From Actinoplanes flavus (GTDB lineage: Bacteria > Actinomycetota > Actinomycetes > Mycobacteriales > Micromonosporaceae), in the NCBI RefSeq assembly GCF_017592555.1, contig NZ_JAGFNS010000038.1, positions 1-64,000 of the forward strand: a stretch of DNA of 64,000 nucleotides, read 5' to 3'. Shown piece by piece: positions 42,811 to 51,366 of the stretch. Under the pieces are notes generated by a model, which did not search any database, was not told where the DNA came from, and saw only the letters and a list, made by a program, of their open reading frames with translations. How positions within the stretch are numbered: position 1 is the stretch's first letter; each line of letters starts with the position of its first letter. The position numbers and the translations under genes are program-made.

Positions 42811-44253
42811 ATGGCACCATTTCGACCCATGACGGCCGAAGCTTTCCGCGCGTTCATCGCCTCCGGGTGGGCGCCCCGCGAAACCACCCCGGCACCCCGG
42901 GCCGACGTCGCCGACCGGGCGGCCGGGCGCCGCGCCGCACTCGCCGGAGAATTCCCCGGCGAGCGGCTGGTCATCCCGGCCGGCGGGCTCAAGGTGCGCA
43001 GCAACGACACCGACTACCCGTACCGGCCGCATACCGCCTTCGCCCACCTCACCGGGCTCGGCGCGGCCACCGAGCCGGACAGCGTCCTGGTCCTCGACGA
43101 CGGACGGGCCACCCTCTATTTCCGGCCGCTCGCCCCGCGCGACAGCACCGAGTTCTACGCCGACATGCGGTACGGCGAGTTCTGGGTCGGCCCGCGGCCC
43201 ACCATCGAGGAGATCGAATCCCGCTACGGCCTCGCCGCGGCCCACCTCGACGACCTCCCCGGCGCGCTCGCCAAGGACGCCGACCCGGCCCGGCTGCGGG
43301 TGGTCCGGCCGGCCGACCCGGCGGTGGCACGGCTCGTCGACAAGCTGCGGGTGGACGGCCCGGCCGTCCTGCCCGGCGCCGACGACGACCTGGACCGGCA
43401 CCTGTCCGAGATGCGGCTGATCAAGGACGACTGGGAGATCGGCGAGATGCGCGCCGCGATCGCCGCCACCCACCGCGGCTTCGAGGCGATCATCGCGGCC
43501 CTGCCCGAGGCGATCGCTAACGGCCGCGGCGAGCGCTGGATCGAGGGCGTCTTCGGGCTGCACGCCCGCCACCAGGGCAACGGCATCGGGTACGACTCGA
43601 TCTGCGCGGCCGGCGACCACGCCAACACCATCCACTGGATCCGCAACACCGGAGAGATCCGGCCGGACGACCTGATCCTCATCGACGCCGGCGTCGAACG
43701 GGACTCGCTGTTCACCGCCGACATCACCCGCACCCTCCCGGCCGGCGGCCGGTTCAGCGGCCCCCAGCGGGAGATCTACCAGGCCGTCCTCGAAGCACAG
43801 GAGGCCGGGCTGGCCGCCGTCCGGCCGGGAAACCGGTTCCGGGACATCCACACGGCCGCCACCCGGGTGATCGCCGAACGCGTACACGGGTGGGGTCTGC
43901 TGCCCGCCGGGGTGACCGTCGACCAGACACTGGACCCGGAGTCCGGCGGCTGGCACCGCCGCTGGATGGTCCACGGCACCTCACACCACCTCGGCATGGA
44001 CGTGCACGACTGCGCCCGACTGCGCCGCGAGGACTACCTGGACGGTGACCTGCGGCCCGGCATGATCCTCACCGTCGAGCCCGGTCTCTACTTCAAGGCC
44101 GACGACCTGCTCGCGCCCGAGGAGTTCCGCGGCATCGGCGTACGGATCGAGGACAACGTGCTGGTCACCGCGGACGGCCACGAGAACCTGTCGGCGGCGA
44201 TGCCGCGCACCGCCGCCGACGTGGAGGCCTGGCTCAGCTCCGCTTCTGGGTGA
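42811..44253 (+). CDS. pepP: M24 aminopeptidase P (Xaa-Pro aminopeptidase)
   Basis: A 480-residue metallopeptidase that removes an N-terminal residue before proline. The N-terminal domain (about 1-190) is creatinase-like (GLKVRSNDTDYPYRPHTAFAHLTG). The pita-bread domain keeps all metal ligands: Asp in LIDAGVE, Asp in FTADITRTLP, His in HGTSHHLGMDVHD, Glu in TVEPGLY and Glu in GVRIEDNVL. An ATG six codons later (42829) is an alternative start. No signal peptide. Its end overlaps the convergent protease gene by 20 bp. Confidence 0.93.
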   Translation: MAPFRPMTAEAFRAFIASGWAPRETTPAPRADVADRAAGRRAALAGEFPGERLVIPAGGLKVRSNDTDYPYRPHTAFAHLTGLGAATEPDSVLVLDDGRATLYFRPLAPRDSTEFYADMRYGEFWVGPRPTIEEIESRYGLAAAHLDDLPGALAKDADPARLRVVRPADPAVARLVDKLRVDGPAVLPGADDDLDRHLSEMRLIKDDWEIGEMRAAIAATHRGFEAIIAALPEAIANGRGERWIEGVFGLHARHQGNGIGYDSICAAGDHANTIHWIRNTGEIRPDDLILIDAGVERDSLFTADITRTLPAGGRFSGPQREIYQAVLEAQEAGLAAVRPGNRFRDIHTAATRVIAERVHGWGLLPAGVTVDQTLDPESGGWHRRWMVHGTSHHLGMDVHDCARLRREDYLDGDLRPGMILTVEPGLYFKADDLLAPEEFRGIGVRIEDNVLVTADGHENLSAAMPRTAADVEAWLSSASG

Positions 44254-44971
44254 CCAGGCAGCCGGCCGACTTGCCGACCTTGCGCATGCCGGCCAGGTCG
44301 CCGGCGCCCCAGACGGCCTTCTTCGACGTCACCGTGTGGTACATGATCTGGCCGCGGTCGTTCTGCTTCGGATGGGCCAGGCCGATCGCGTGCCCGATCT
44401 CGTGCATCAGCACCGCCCCGGTGGTGCCGCCGGAGCGCGCCCCGAAACCGCGGGCCAGCGACTTCACGCCGGTCGCGTTGAGCACCACGGCGCCCTGCAC
44501 CATCATCAGCGCGTCACCGCCGGACGGCGTGTAGGCGGTCTGCCACGAGCCGCCGCCCATACCCAGCGCCCGGGCGCCGGCCGGCAGCCAGGTGCTGTGC
44601 TTCCCGGGCGTCGCCCAGGCGATCACGATGTCGGTGCCCGCCGGGTACTTGCCGTTGAAACCCTTCTTCGCCTGCGGAATCACCGAGGTCGTCCCGGCGT
44701 ACCGGAAGGTCAGCCCGGTGGCCGCGGTGACCCGGGCGAACGCGGTCCGCACCTCGGCGAGCGAGTTCTTCGGCGCGCGGGCCAGGTTGACCCGGTAGGT
44801 GATGGCGCCGTCACACGGGTTCCAGCGGGCGATCAGACGGTCGCCGTTGGACTGGCTCATGAAGGCGTACGACCGGGCGCTGCCGGCGGCCGCCTGCGCC
44901 ACCCCGGGCTGTGCCACCACCAGCGACGACACCGCTGCGAGCAGGACGAGAACACGCTTCATGCGAGGCAT
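44234..44971 (-). CDS. Secreted matrixin-like zinc metalloprotease
   Basis: A 245-residue protein with a signal peptide (about 1-28). The mature part has a matrixin/M10-type catalytic domain: VLMHEIGHAIGLAHPKQND gives the HExxHxxGxxH zinc site, and QIMYHT is the Met-turn. The preceding strands (ITYRVNLARAPKNSLAEVRTAFARVTAATGLTFRYAG) match the family. There is no long propeptide or cysteine switch. Two starts, 44971 and 44962, are possible; neither has a good ribosome site. Confidence 0.88.
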   Translation of the reverse strand: MPRMKRVLVLLAAVSSLVVAQPGVAQAAAGSARSYAFMSQSNGDRLIARWNPCDGAITYRVNLARAPKNSLAEVRTAFARVTAATGLTFRYAGTTSVIPQAKKGFNGKYPAGTDIVIAWATPGKHSTWLPAGARALGMGGGSWQTAYTPSGGDALMMVQGAVVLNATGVKSLARGFGARSGGTTGAVLMHEIGHAIGLAHPKQNDRGQIMYHTVTSKKAVWGAGDLAGMRKVGKSAGCLVTQKRS

Positions 44972-45061
44972 CCGATCCGATCCGGTCGACAGGGAGACCC
45001 CATCCTTGATCGGTACGGGTGACGGCTCCGGTCGATGCCGGGTGCGGGCCGGTTGCGCCGC

Positions 45062-47083
45062 TCAGCGGTGGGCGTACCGCTTCCGTGGCTTCTTCTGCTG
45101 GTAGAGGCGTGCGTCGGCGACCGCGTAGAGCGAGTCGAAGTCGTCACCGTCCACGTCGAGCACGGCGACACCGATGCTGGCGCCGGCCCGGGCGGCCAGC
45201 CGCTCCCGCAGCCGGTCGGCCACGGCGAACGGGTCCGCGCCGTCGTCCAGCAGGACCACGAACTCGTCACCGCCCAGCCGGCCGACCGCGTCGACCTCGG
45301 CCCGCAGCGTGAGGGCCACCCAGCGCAGCAGCCGATCGCCGGCCGCGTGCCCCTGCGTGTCGTTGACCGCCTTGAAATCGTCCAGGTCCAGGACCAGCAG
45401 CGCGGCGCCCCGGCCGGTCCGGCGGGCGTCGGCCACCTCCGCGGCGAACCGCTCGTCGAATCCACGCCGGTTCAGCACCTCGGTCAGCACGTCCACCCGG
45501 GACAGCCTGGTGAGCATCCGCCGCTGCCGGGCCGCCGCCCGGCCCTGCACCGCACACGCCACCGCGGCCGTCGCCGTGCCCAGCAGCTGAATCGCCAGAT
45601 ACCACCCGCCCGGATCACCGACCAGCGCGCCGACCGACATCCACACGACCCCCGCCACGACCGCGATCGGGCTGGTCACCTCCGGGCGCATCCCCAGCAT
45701 CAGCAACGGGATCGACAGCAGCACGCCGACACCGAGCGGATGATCCACGCCCCCGTCCAGGGTGGCGACCGCCGCACAGCTCAGGAAGGAACTCGCCGCG
45801 AACGCCAGCATCAGCGGCCGGGCCAGCCGCGACCGGCTCAGCCAGTCGGCGCGGACCACCACGGCGAGCCCGGTCAGGAAACCCCACACCGACAACGCCA
45901 CCATGCCGGCGCGGTGCGGATGGTCGTTCGCGAACAGGGTGATGTAGAGCATCGCCACACAGGTCTGAGTGATCGACATCCAGCCCGGATCGGCGATCGA
46001 ATGGCGGCGGCGTTCCAGCGCCGCCACCGACCGGGCCGGGCGCGCCGACCGGACCCCGGTGCGCGCCCCGGCCACCGCCTCGGCGCTCGGCGCACGCCGG
46101 TCCCTTGACGCCTTGTCCCGGTAGAGCCGCTGGTCGGCGACGTGCACCAGGCCGGTCAGGTCGGCGGCGTCGGCCGGGAAGGTGGCATGACCCAGGCTGG
46201 CCGGCGCGCACGTCCGCAGCCGCTCCCGAAGCCGGTCCACCACCAGGACGGCGGCCTCCGCGCCGGTGTTCGGCAGCAGCACCGCGAACTCGTCACCGCC
46301 CTGCCGGCCCACCACGTCGTGCGCCCGCAACTCGGAGCGCAGCTCCTGCCCCGTCCAGGCCAGCAACTCGTCCCCGGCCCGGTGACCGAGCGTGTCGTTG
46401 ACCTCCTTGAACCGGTCCAGGTCGAGCAGCACCACGGTGAACGGCCGACCGGTGCGCTCCGCCTCGGTCAGCGCGGCGGCCGCCCGCTCGTCGAAGCCGC
46501 GCCGGTTCAGGCAGCCGGTCAGCGGATCGGTGCGGGAACTGTCCGCCAGCCGCCGCCGCAGCGACGCCAGCACCGCCGAATGCCGCAGGCACAACACCGC
46601 CACACAGGCGAAACCCAGTGCATGGACCAGCGGATAACCCGCCACCGGCGGCGTCCCACCGAAGATCACCAGCGAGGCGTACGCGAGAGCGCCGGCCGTG
46701 GCCGGAATCAGAAACGCCCGCGGCGGCACGACGATCGCCAGCAGCACCACCGACAGCGGCACGAACGTGCCCAACGGCCCCGCCACCCCGCCGTCCAACA
46801 GCCCGAGAGCCGCGGCCCCCGCCAGGTTGACGATCGACGCCACCGTCTGGATCACCATCCACCAGCGGCTCCGCGCGATCCGCCCGGCCATCGTCCACCC
46901 GGCCAGCGCGAACCCGGTCAGCAGAGCCGCCACCAGCAGCATCGGCCCACGGCCGCCGTCGTTCCAGGTACCGATCGCGTAGGCTCCGGCCAGCACCGCG
47001 GGGACCGCGCCGTAGACGGTGGAGGCCCGCAAAGACTGCAGCCGCGACCGTTGCCCGACTCCGAGGGAATTGCGCCCGCCCAC
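45062..47083 (-). CDS. Double diguanylate cyclase: two (membrane domain + GGDEF) units
   Basis: A 673-residue membrane protein. Order: five to six membrane helices (about 22-170), GGDEF domain A (185-325), linker, a second helical membrane block (365-515), GGDEF domain B (525-670). Both active-site motifs are intact (262-266 and 604-608). Domain A has an RxxD product-inhibition site (RAHD, five residues before GGDEF); domain B has AEVD there and so lacks it. Parallel motifs (DPLTGCLNRRGFDER and DVLTEVLNRRGFDER; VVLLDLDRFKEVNDTLGH and LLVLDLDDFKAVNDTQGH; ATLDGGVDHPLG and LLDGGVAGPLG) show internal duplication of a whole unit. GTG 47083 has GGGGGAGG at ideal distance. Confidence 0.9.
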   Translation of the reverse strand: MGGRNSLGVGQRSRLQSLRASTVYGAVPAVLAGAYAIGTWNDGGRGPMLLVAALLTGFALAGWTMAGRIARSRWWMVIQTVASIVNLAGAAALGLLDGGVAGPLGTFVPLSVVLLAIVVPPRAFLIPATAGALAYASLVIFGGTPPVAGYPLVHALGFACVAVLCLRHSAVLASLRRRLADSSRTDPLTGCLNRRGFDERAAAALTEAERTGRPFTVVLLDLDRFKEVNDTLGHRAGDELLAWTGQELRSELRAHDVVGRQGGDEFAVLLPNTGAEAAVLVVDRLRERLRTCAPASLGHATFPADAADLTGLVHVADQRLYRDKASRDRRAPSAEAVAGARTGVRSARPARSVAALERRRHSIADPGWMSITQTCVAMLYITLFANDHPHRAGMVALSVWGFLTGLAVVVRADWLSRSRLARPLMLAFAASSFLSCAAVATLDGGVDHPLGVGVLLSIPLLMLGMRPEVTSPIAVVAGVVWMSVGALVGDPGGWYLAIQLLGTATAAVACAVQGRAAARQRRMLTRLSRVDVLTEVLNRRGFDERFAAEVADARRTGRGAALLVLDLDDFKAVNDTQGHAAGDRLLRWVALTLRAEVDAVGRLGGDEFVVLLDDGADPFAVADRLRERLAARAGASIGVAVLDVDGDDFDSLYAVADARLYQQKKPRKRYAHR

Positions 47084-47510
47084 GCGTACCTCCCCCGGCT
47101 GGCTCCCGACCGGGGTCCCATCGGCCCAGCCCACCCCCACCTGAGCCTTCCGCCCAGCCTCTCCCGCTCGGCCCCCGCCTGGCCTTTCCCCGCCTGGCCT
47201 TCTCCGCTCAGCCTTCTCCGCTCGGCAGGTTGCGGATTTTCGGCATGCCACGGCCGGGTGATCATCGGCCGTTCGAGTCGCGGCTTTTGGGAGGATTCGG
47301 CGTGCGGGTCGCCCTACAGCCGCGCCCTCACCTGGTGCGCCACTGCCCGGCTCGTGGGGTTTTACCGCCCGCAGCCCGAATCACCCGCAAGGGAGGGTCC
47401 GGTCCGGTCGAATTCCGCACAGGCTGAGGAAGGTCCATGTCCCGGCCGGAGAACGGATCTCCGGCCGCCACGGCCGCAGCCCGGTCCCGACCCGGGCGGA
47501 GGGGGTCCGC
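47084..47510. other. Intergenic region between divergent genes, with pyrimidine-rich repeats
   Basis: These 427 bp hold the ribosome site of the double cyclase (about 47089-47096, minus strand), then a run of imperfect 14-16 bp repeats of CTTCTCCGCTC/CCGCCTGGCCTT type at about 47142-47228. A possible 25-codon leader gene lies at 47437-47514. Frames that stay open over the repeats look like products of base composition. Confidence 0.5.
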
Positions 47511-47514
47511 GTGA
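47437..47514 (+). CDS. Possible 25-residue leader peptide
   Basis: ATG 47437 follows GAGGAAGG (47426-47433). The frame encodes 25 mostly Ala/Arg/Ser/Pro residues and its TGA (47512-47514) overlaps the GTG start of the DUF2231 gene as GTGA. This could couple translation. The spacing from ribosome site to ATG is short (3 bases), so it is uncertain. Confidence 0.3.
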   Translation: MSRPENGSPAATAAARSRPGRRGSA

Positions 47515-48941
47515 CAGAGGCGCGCACGACAGGGCGACGCCACACCCAGAGCCGGCTCCGGCTCGCCGGGTCAGGCGTGCAGCCGCTACTGCTGATGTTC
47601 CCGCTCGGGCTGTTCTGGATGGCGTTCGTCTTCGACCTGGCCACCACGCTCGGCGCGCCCTCTCTGATCGGAACGGTCGCCTTCTGGAACCTGGTGGCCG
47701 GCCTCATCGGCGGCCTGCTCGCCGCGCTGGCCGCCGGGATCGACGCTTTCGGCGCCCCGGACCCGGCCGCCGCCCGGATCTTCTTCCTCGCCCTCCTCCT
47801 GGACGTCGGTGTGCTGATCGTCTTCGCGGTCCTCACCCTGATGCGGGTCAGAGGCCACGACCGCTCCGTCGACGGCGGCCTCCTCGCCTTCGAAGCCGCC
47901 GCTTTGGCGCTGGCCGGTTTCACCGCCTGGTTCAGCGGCCGCCTGGCCGACCCCCAGGCCCCGGTCTCCGACCCCCGCCCGTCCCGTCGCCCCGGCACCA
48001 ACCTCCTAGACCAGGACACGCCGAGCAAAAGCCCCGCCCCGCGAGACCAGAATCCCGGCCCGCGCAGGAAGGGCGCACGCCCCCGGAGGGAGGGCGCCGA
48101 CCCGCTGGGCGAGAGCGCCGACCCGCTGGGCGAGAGCGCCGACCCGCTGGGCGAGAGCGTTGGCCCGCGAGGCGAGAGCGTTGGCCCGTGGAGGGAGAGC
48201 GTTGGCCCGCGAGGCGAGAGCGTTGGCCCGTGGAGGGAGAGCGTTGGCCCGCGAGGCCAGACTCCCGGCCCGCGCCGGGGGAGCATCGACCCCCGCTGGG
48301 AAAGCGCAGACCCGCGGGGCGAGAGCGTTGGCCCGCGAGACCAGACTCCCGGCCCACGCAGGGAAAGCATCGACCCCCGCTGGGAAAGCGCAGACCCGCG
48401 GGGCGAGAGCGCTGGCCCGTGGAGCGAGAGTCCTGCCGAGCGAAGCAGGGACGCCAGCCGTGTGCCCGCGGACCCGGGCCCGCAGCGTAACGACTCCGGC
48501 CCTCGTCCTTCGCAGCGGCGTGAAACCGTTGTCCCCGCCCCTCGTCCTTCGCCTGGATGGCAGGCTTCGGGCCACCAGCCGACCCCACCCCGGCGGGGCA
48601 GAACCATGGTCCCCGAAGCGCGCGGTCGCGGACCCGCGGCCGTCGAGCGGAAGGCTGATGGACAGGCCGATGCGGTTGTCGAGCGGGAGCCGGGGTGGTG
48701 GGACCTGGCCTCGGAGTCCGGAGTGCTGGGGCGTGGCGGTGCGGCGCCGGGGGCCGGAGAGCTCGGGCGTGGTGGTGCGGCCGTCGAGGGGGAGGCGGGT
48801 GTGGTTGCCGGGCGGGAGGCGGAGTGGTGGGACCTGGCCTCGGAATCCGGGGTGCTCCGGCATGGCGAGTGGGAGCCGGGCCGGCAGGGTGGGGCCGAGC
48901 CTCCGCAGCGGCCGGCGCCGACCGGGCGGGCCGCTCGGTAG
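47511..48941 (+). CDS. DUF2231-like membrane protein with heptapeptide repeats
   Basis: A 476-residue protein. Residues 20-150 contain four membrane helices in DUF2231 style (QPLLLMFPLGLFWMAFVFDLA; FWNLVAGLIGGLLAALAAGID; FFLALLLDVGVLIVFAVLTLM; AAALALAGFTAWFSGRLAD). Residues about 180-312 consist of 19 seven-residue units such as ESVGPRG, ESADPLG and ESVGPWR. The remaining tail is Arg/Gly/Glu-rich and has WWDLASESGVL twice. The helical part may bind heme or act as a redox membrane domain in relatives; here the role is unknown. The tail should be disordered. GTG 47511 has GGAGGGGG. Confidence 0.72.
   Translation: MTEARTTGRRHTQSRLRLAGSGVQPLLLMFPLGLFWMAFVFDLATTLGAPSLIGTVAFWNLVAGLIGGLLAALAAGIDAFGAPDPAAARIFFLALLLDVGVLIVFAVLTLMRVRGHDRSVDGGLLAFEAAALALAGFTAWFSGRLADPQAPVSDPRPSRRPGTNLLDQDTPSKSPAPRDQNPGPRRKGARPRREGADPLGESADPLGESADPLGESVGPRGESVGPWRESVGPRGESVGPWRESVGPRGQTPGPRRGSIDPRWESADPRGESVGPRDQTPGPRRESIDPRWESADPRGESAGPWSESPAERSRDASRVPADPGPQRNDSGPRPSQRRETVVPAPRPSPGWQASGHQPTPPRRGRTMVPEARGRGPAAVERKADGQADAVVEREPGWWDLASESGVLGRGGAAPGAGELGRGGAAVEGEAGVVAGREAEWWDLASESGVLRHGEWEPGRQGGAEPPQRPAPTGRAAR
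48048..48446 (+). repeat. 21-bp coding minisatellite, 19 units
   Basis: Nineteen in-frame 21-bp units encode heptapeptides of the form [E/Q]-[S/T]-x-[G/D]-P-x-x. Higher-order copies are visible: alternating ESVGPRG/ESVGPWR (42-bp period) and an 84-bp block starting QTPGPRR that occurs twice. Because 21 is a multiple of three, several other frames on both strands also stay open here. Confidence 0.9.
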
Positions 48942-48985
48942 GCCGGGCCAGGCGGCTGGGTAGGCCGGGTCAGGCGGGTGGGGGC
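48939..48985. repeat. Short tandem duplication after the DUF2231 stop
   Basis: TAGGCCGGG followed by CCAGGCGGCTGG is repeated once more as TAGGCCGGG with TCAGGCGGGTGG, a period of 22 bp. It covers the stop codon of the DUF2231 gene and the 3' end of the next, convergent gene. Confidence 0.6.
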
Positions 48986-49275
48986 CAGGCGGAGACGACC
49001 TCGGCGTGGCGGATGCCGCCCGACTCGGTGATGTGCCGGAACCAGGCGGCGCACTCGGGGATCGACGCTATCTCGCGGGCCGATGCCTCCGCCTCCTCCC
49101 GGGAGCGCCAGACCAGGACGTCCAGCCAGCCGCCGTCCTCCTCTTTGCTCAGATAGGCGGCCAGGCAGCCGGGGAAGCCGCGGCGTAACGCCGCCAGCAT
49201 GGCGGGGCGCTCGGCGATCAGTTGCTCCTCGGCGCCTTCGGCGACGGTGAAGCGGGCCAGCTCGAGAACGGTCAT
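48970..49275 (-). CDS. Antibiotic-biosynthesis-monooxygenase (ABM) domain protein
   Basis: A 101-residue dimeric alpha+beta barrel-type protein (VLELARFTVAEGAEEQLIAERPAMLAALRRGFPGCLAAYLSKEEDGGWLDVLVWRSREEAEASAREI). Such proteins act as small monooxygenases or heme/quinone binding proteins. GAGGAG precedes ATG 49275. It follows the WYL regulator by 41 bp and is likely in its operon. Confidence 0.78.
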   Translation of the reverse strand: MTVLELARFTVAEGAEEQLIAERPAMLAALRRGFPGCLAAYLSKEEDGGWLDVLVWRSREEAEASAREIASIPECAAWFRHITESGGIRHAEVVSAWPPPA

Positions 49276-49316
49276 GTCTCCTCGTTTCGCAGCGGGGGAC
49301 CGGTATGCCGCGGACC

Positions 49317-50288
49317 CTACGCGGCACCCCCGACATTTTCCGGTCGCGCCGCCGCGAGCAGGCGTTCGGCGATGCGGCGGGCGGCGTCGCGGATCTCCGG
49401 GCTGTCGAGGATGCGGTAGCCGGCGGGGATGACGGTGAGCTGCTGGGCGTACCAGCCGGGGTTGCTGGTGCTGCCGGTCAGGAAAGTGGTGTCCGGATCC
49501 GGGCCGGGGGTCAGCGCGCCCAGGGCGGGGTTCAGCCAGGTGGGGATGTCGGCCATCGGGGCCTCGATGAGGATCTCGGCGCGGAATTCCCAGCCGACGG
49601 CCAGGTGCGCGTCGAGCACGGCCACCGGGTCCAGGCCGGCGGGTGGCCGGAATCCGGTGGGCAGGACTTCCACGGCGGTGACCCGGTCGATCCGGTACGC
49701 CCGCCGCGCACCCGCCGCATGGGAGTGGCACACCAGATACCACCGGCCGTGCCGCACCACGACGGCCCACGGGTCCACTTCGGCCGTCCATTCCGAACCG
49801 GCCTCGGTGCGATAGCCCACCCGGACCCGGAGATTCTGAGCGCACGCCCGCACCAGGCCGCTGGTGATCTCGGGGTCGGGCCGCGCGGCGCCACGGTCGG
49901 GCGCGGGTGCGGCGGTCCGCCGGACCGCCTCGACCTGTGCGCCGAGGCTCTCCGGCAGCACCCGGACGATCTTGCCGAGGGCGCTACCGACCGGATCGGC
50001 CGTGTCTCCGGCCGCGTGGTGGCCGTCGAGGACCGCCATGACCAGGCCGAGCGCCTCCGCCTGGGTGAAGATCAGCGGGGCCGGCCGGGCGCCGCGGCCG
50101 ACCCGGTATCCGCCGTAGGGCCCGCGGACGGATTCGATCGGGAGCCCGGCCTCGCGCAGGATCGCGATGTAGCGCCGGGCCGCCCGGTCGGAGATGCCGA
50201 GCCGTTCGGCGATGCGGTCCGCGGTGATGCCGGGAGCGCCCTGGACGGCCTCGTAGGTCATCAGCGCCCGTGCGGTCGGGCTCAGCAT
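49317..50288 (-). CDS. WYL-domain transcriptional regulator (YafY type)
   Basis: A 323-residue regulator. HTH_11 DNA-binding domain about 1-65 (GITADRIAERLGISDRAARRYIAILREAGLPIESVRGPYGGYRVG); WYL domain about 140-215 (VDPWAVVVRHGRWYLVCHSHAAGARRAYRIDRVTAVEVLPTGF) and a WCX domain after it. WYL domains sense nucleic acid or small ligands. It is divergent from a DinB protein (58-bp gap) and upstream of the ABM gene, both possible targets. Confidence 0.9.
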   Translation of the reverse strand: MLSPTARALMTYEAVQGAPGITADRIAERLGISDRAARRYIAILREAGLPIESVRGPYGGYRVGRGARPAPLIFTQAEALGLVMAVLDGHHAAGDTADPVGSALGKIVRVLPESLGAQVEAVRRTAAPAPDRGAARPDPEITSGLVRACAQNLRVRVGYRTEAGSEWTAEVDPWAVVVRHGRWYLVCHSHAAGARRAYRIDRVTAVEVLPTGFRPPAGLDPVAVLDAHLAVGWEFRAEILIEAPMADIPTWLNPALGALTPGPDPDTTFLTGSTSNPGWYAQQLTVIPAGYRILDSPEIRDAARRIAERLLAAARPENVGGAA

Positions 50289-50334
50289 CGGCGTACCCCT
50301 CGCATTCCGGAAGCAGAACGTCCGGAACGGAGGC

Positions 50335-50346
50335 TAGCGTGCCGGC
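50335..50346 (+). promoter_or_regulatory. -10 box for leaderless DinB gene
   Basis: TAGCGT (50335-50340), six bases, ATG 50347. Confidence 0.55.
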
Positions 50347-50886
50347 ATGACGGAGACCATCCCGCTCGGGCCGCCGGCCGCCGGCACCGAGGCCGAGACG
50401 CTGATCGGATCGCTGGAGCGACAGCGCCGCCTCTTCTCCTGGAAGACCGGCGGGCTCGACGCGCCCGCACTGCGGGCGACCGTGGGCGCGAGCAGCATGA
50501 CGATCGGCGGCCTGCTGAAGCATCTCGCCCTGGTCGAGGACGTCTACTTCTCGGTACGCCTGGACCGCGCGCCCGCCGCGCTGTGGCGGGACGTCGACTT
50601 CGACGCCGACCCGGACTGGGAGTGGCGGACCGCGTCCGGCGACAGCCCGGAGGAGCTCTACACGCTCTGGCGGGAGTCGGTGGAGCGGTCGCGCGCCCAC
50701 CTGGCCGTCGCCCTGTCCACCGGTGGTCTCGACGGGGCCATTCCGTTCACCTGGCCGGACGGGCGTTCGCCGAACCTGCGCCGGGTGCTGGTCGACGTGA
50801 TCGAGGAGTACGCCCGGCACCTGGGGCACGTCGATCTGATCCGCGAGTCGATCGACGGACTGGTGGGCGAGGATCCGCCGGCCTGA
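50347..50886 (+). CDS. DinB/DUF664 family protein
   Basis: A 179-residue four-helix-bundle protein (LIGSLERQRRLFSWKTGGLDAPALRATVGASSMTIGGLLKHLALVEDVYFSVRL; C-terminal RVLVDVIEEYARHLGHVDLIRESIDG). His residues in the LLKHLALVED and EYARHLGHVD helices could bind a metal. The family includes thiol-dependent transferases; function here is unknown. It may be regulated by the divergent WYL gene. Leaderless start. Confidence 0.85.
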   Translation: MTETIPLGPPAAGTEAETLIGSLERQRRLFSWKTGGLDAPALRATVGASSMTIGGLLKHLALVEDVYFSVRLDRAPAALWRDVDFDADPDWEWRTASGDSPEELYTLWRESVERSRAHLAVALSTGGLDGAIPFTWPDGRSPNLRRVLVDVIEEYARHLGHVDLIRESIDGLVGEDPPA

Positions 50887-50925
50887 GGCGTCGTCCCGTG
50901 GCGGCCGCTGTGTGATCATGGGCGG

Positions 50926-51270
50926 ATGCGGCGGTTGGTGATCCTGGTCGACGATCTGCGGTCGTTCGCCGACGGGCGGCCCGCCGAGGTGGCCCGGACC
51001 AGCGCCGAGGGGCTGGCGCTGCTGGCGGCCCACCGGGACCGGCGGATCGACGAGCTGTGGCTGGACCACGATCTGGGTGGCGAGGACACCGTCTGGCCGG
51101 TCGTCGAGGTGCTGGAGCGGGCCGCCTTCGAGGGGCGGCCCATCGAGATCGGCCTGATCACCGTGCACTCCGCCAACCCGGTCGGCGCCGCGCGGATCCG
51201 GCAGGCCCTGGACCGCTGCGGTTACCGGGTCCGGGCCGCCACCGGTCTGCGCGAGGTGGGCCTGTGGTGA
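50926..51270 (+). CDS. Cyclic-phosphate-processing receiver-like protein
   Basis: A 114-residue protein of the cyclic-phosphate-processing receiver domain group: VILVDDLRSF at the start, then ELWLDHDLGGEDTVWPVVEVLE and ITVHSANPVGAARIRQALDRCGY. The fold is that of response-regulator receivers, but the acidic pocket is LDHDLG and the output domain is missing. Relatives are linked to RNA-end processing. It stands alone 39 bp after the DinB gene. Confidence 0.8.
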   Translation: MRRLVILVDDLRSFADGRPAEVARTSAEGLALLAAHRDRRIDELWLDHDLGGEDTVWPVVEVLERAAFEGRPIEIGLITVHSANPVGAARIRQALDRCGYRVRAATGLREVGLW

Positions 51271-51366
51271 GCCGGGGGTGCGGGCCTACCCCACCCGTCG
51301 TCTCGATCTTCTGGGAGACTACTGCTCCGCGCGGCGAGGGGGGTACGGCAGGATGAGGGCCGCTTC

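Noticed and set aside
44972..45061. Leader of the matrixin-like protease gene, checked for a cyclic-di-GMP riboswitch because of the cyclase next door
   Set aside because: The conserved GEMM core sequences were not found; the 90 bases only contain short G+C-rich inverted segments.
48090..48440. Long overlapping frames on both strands in the minisatellite, which look like genes
   Set aside because: A 21-bp repeat keeps all frames open together; only the plus-strand frame starting at 47511 joins to a real membrane domain and ribosome site.
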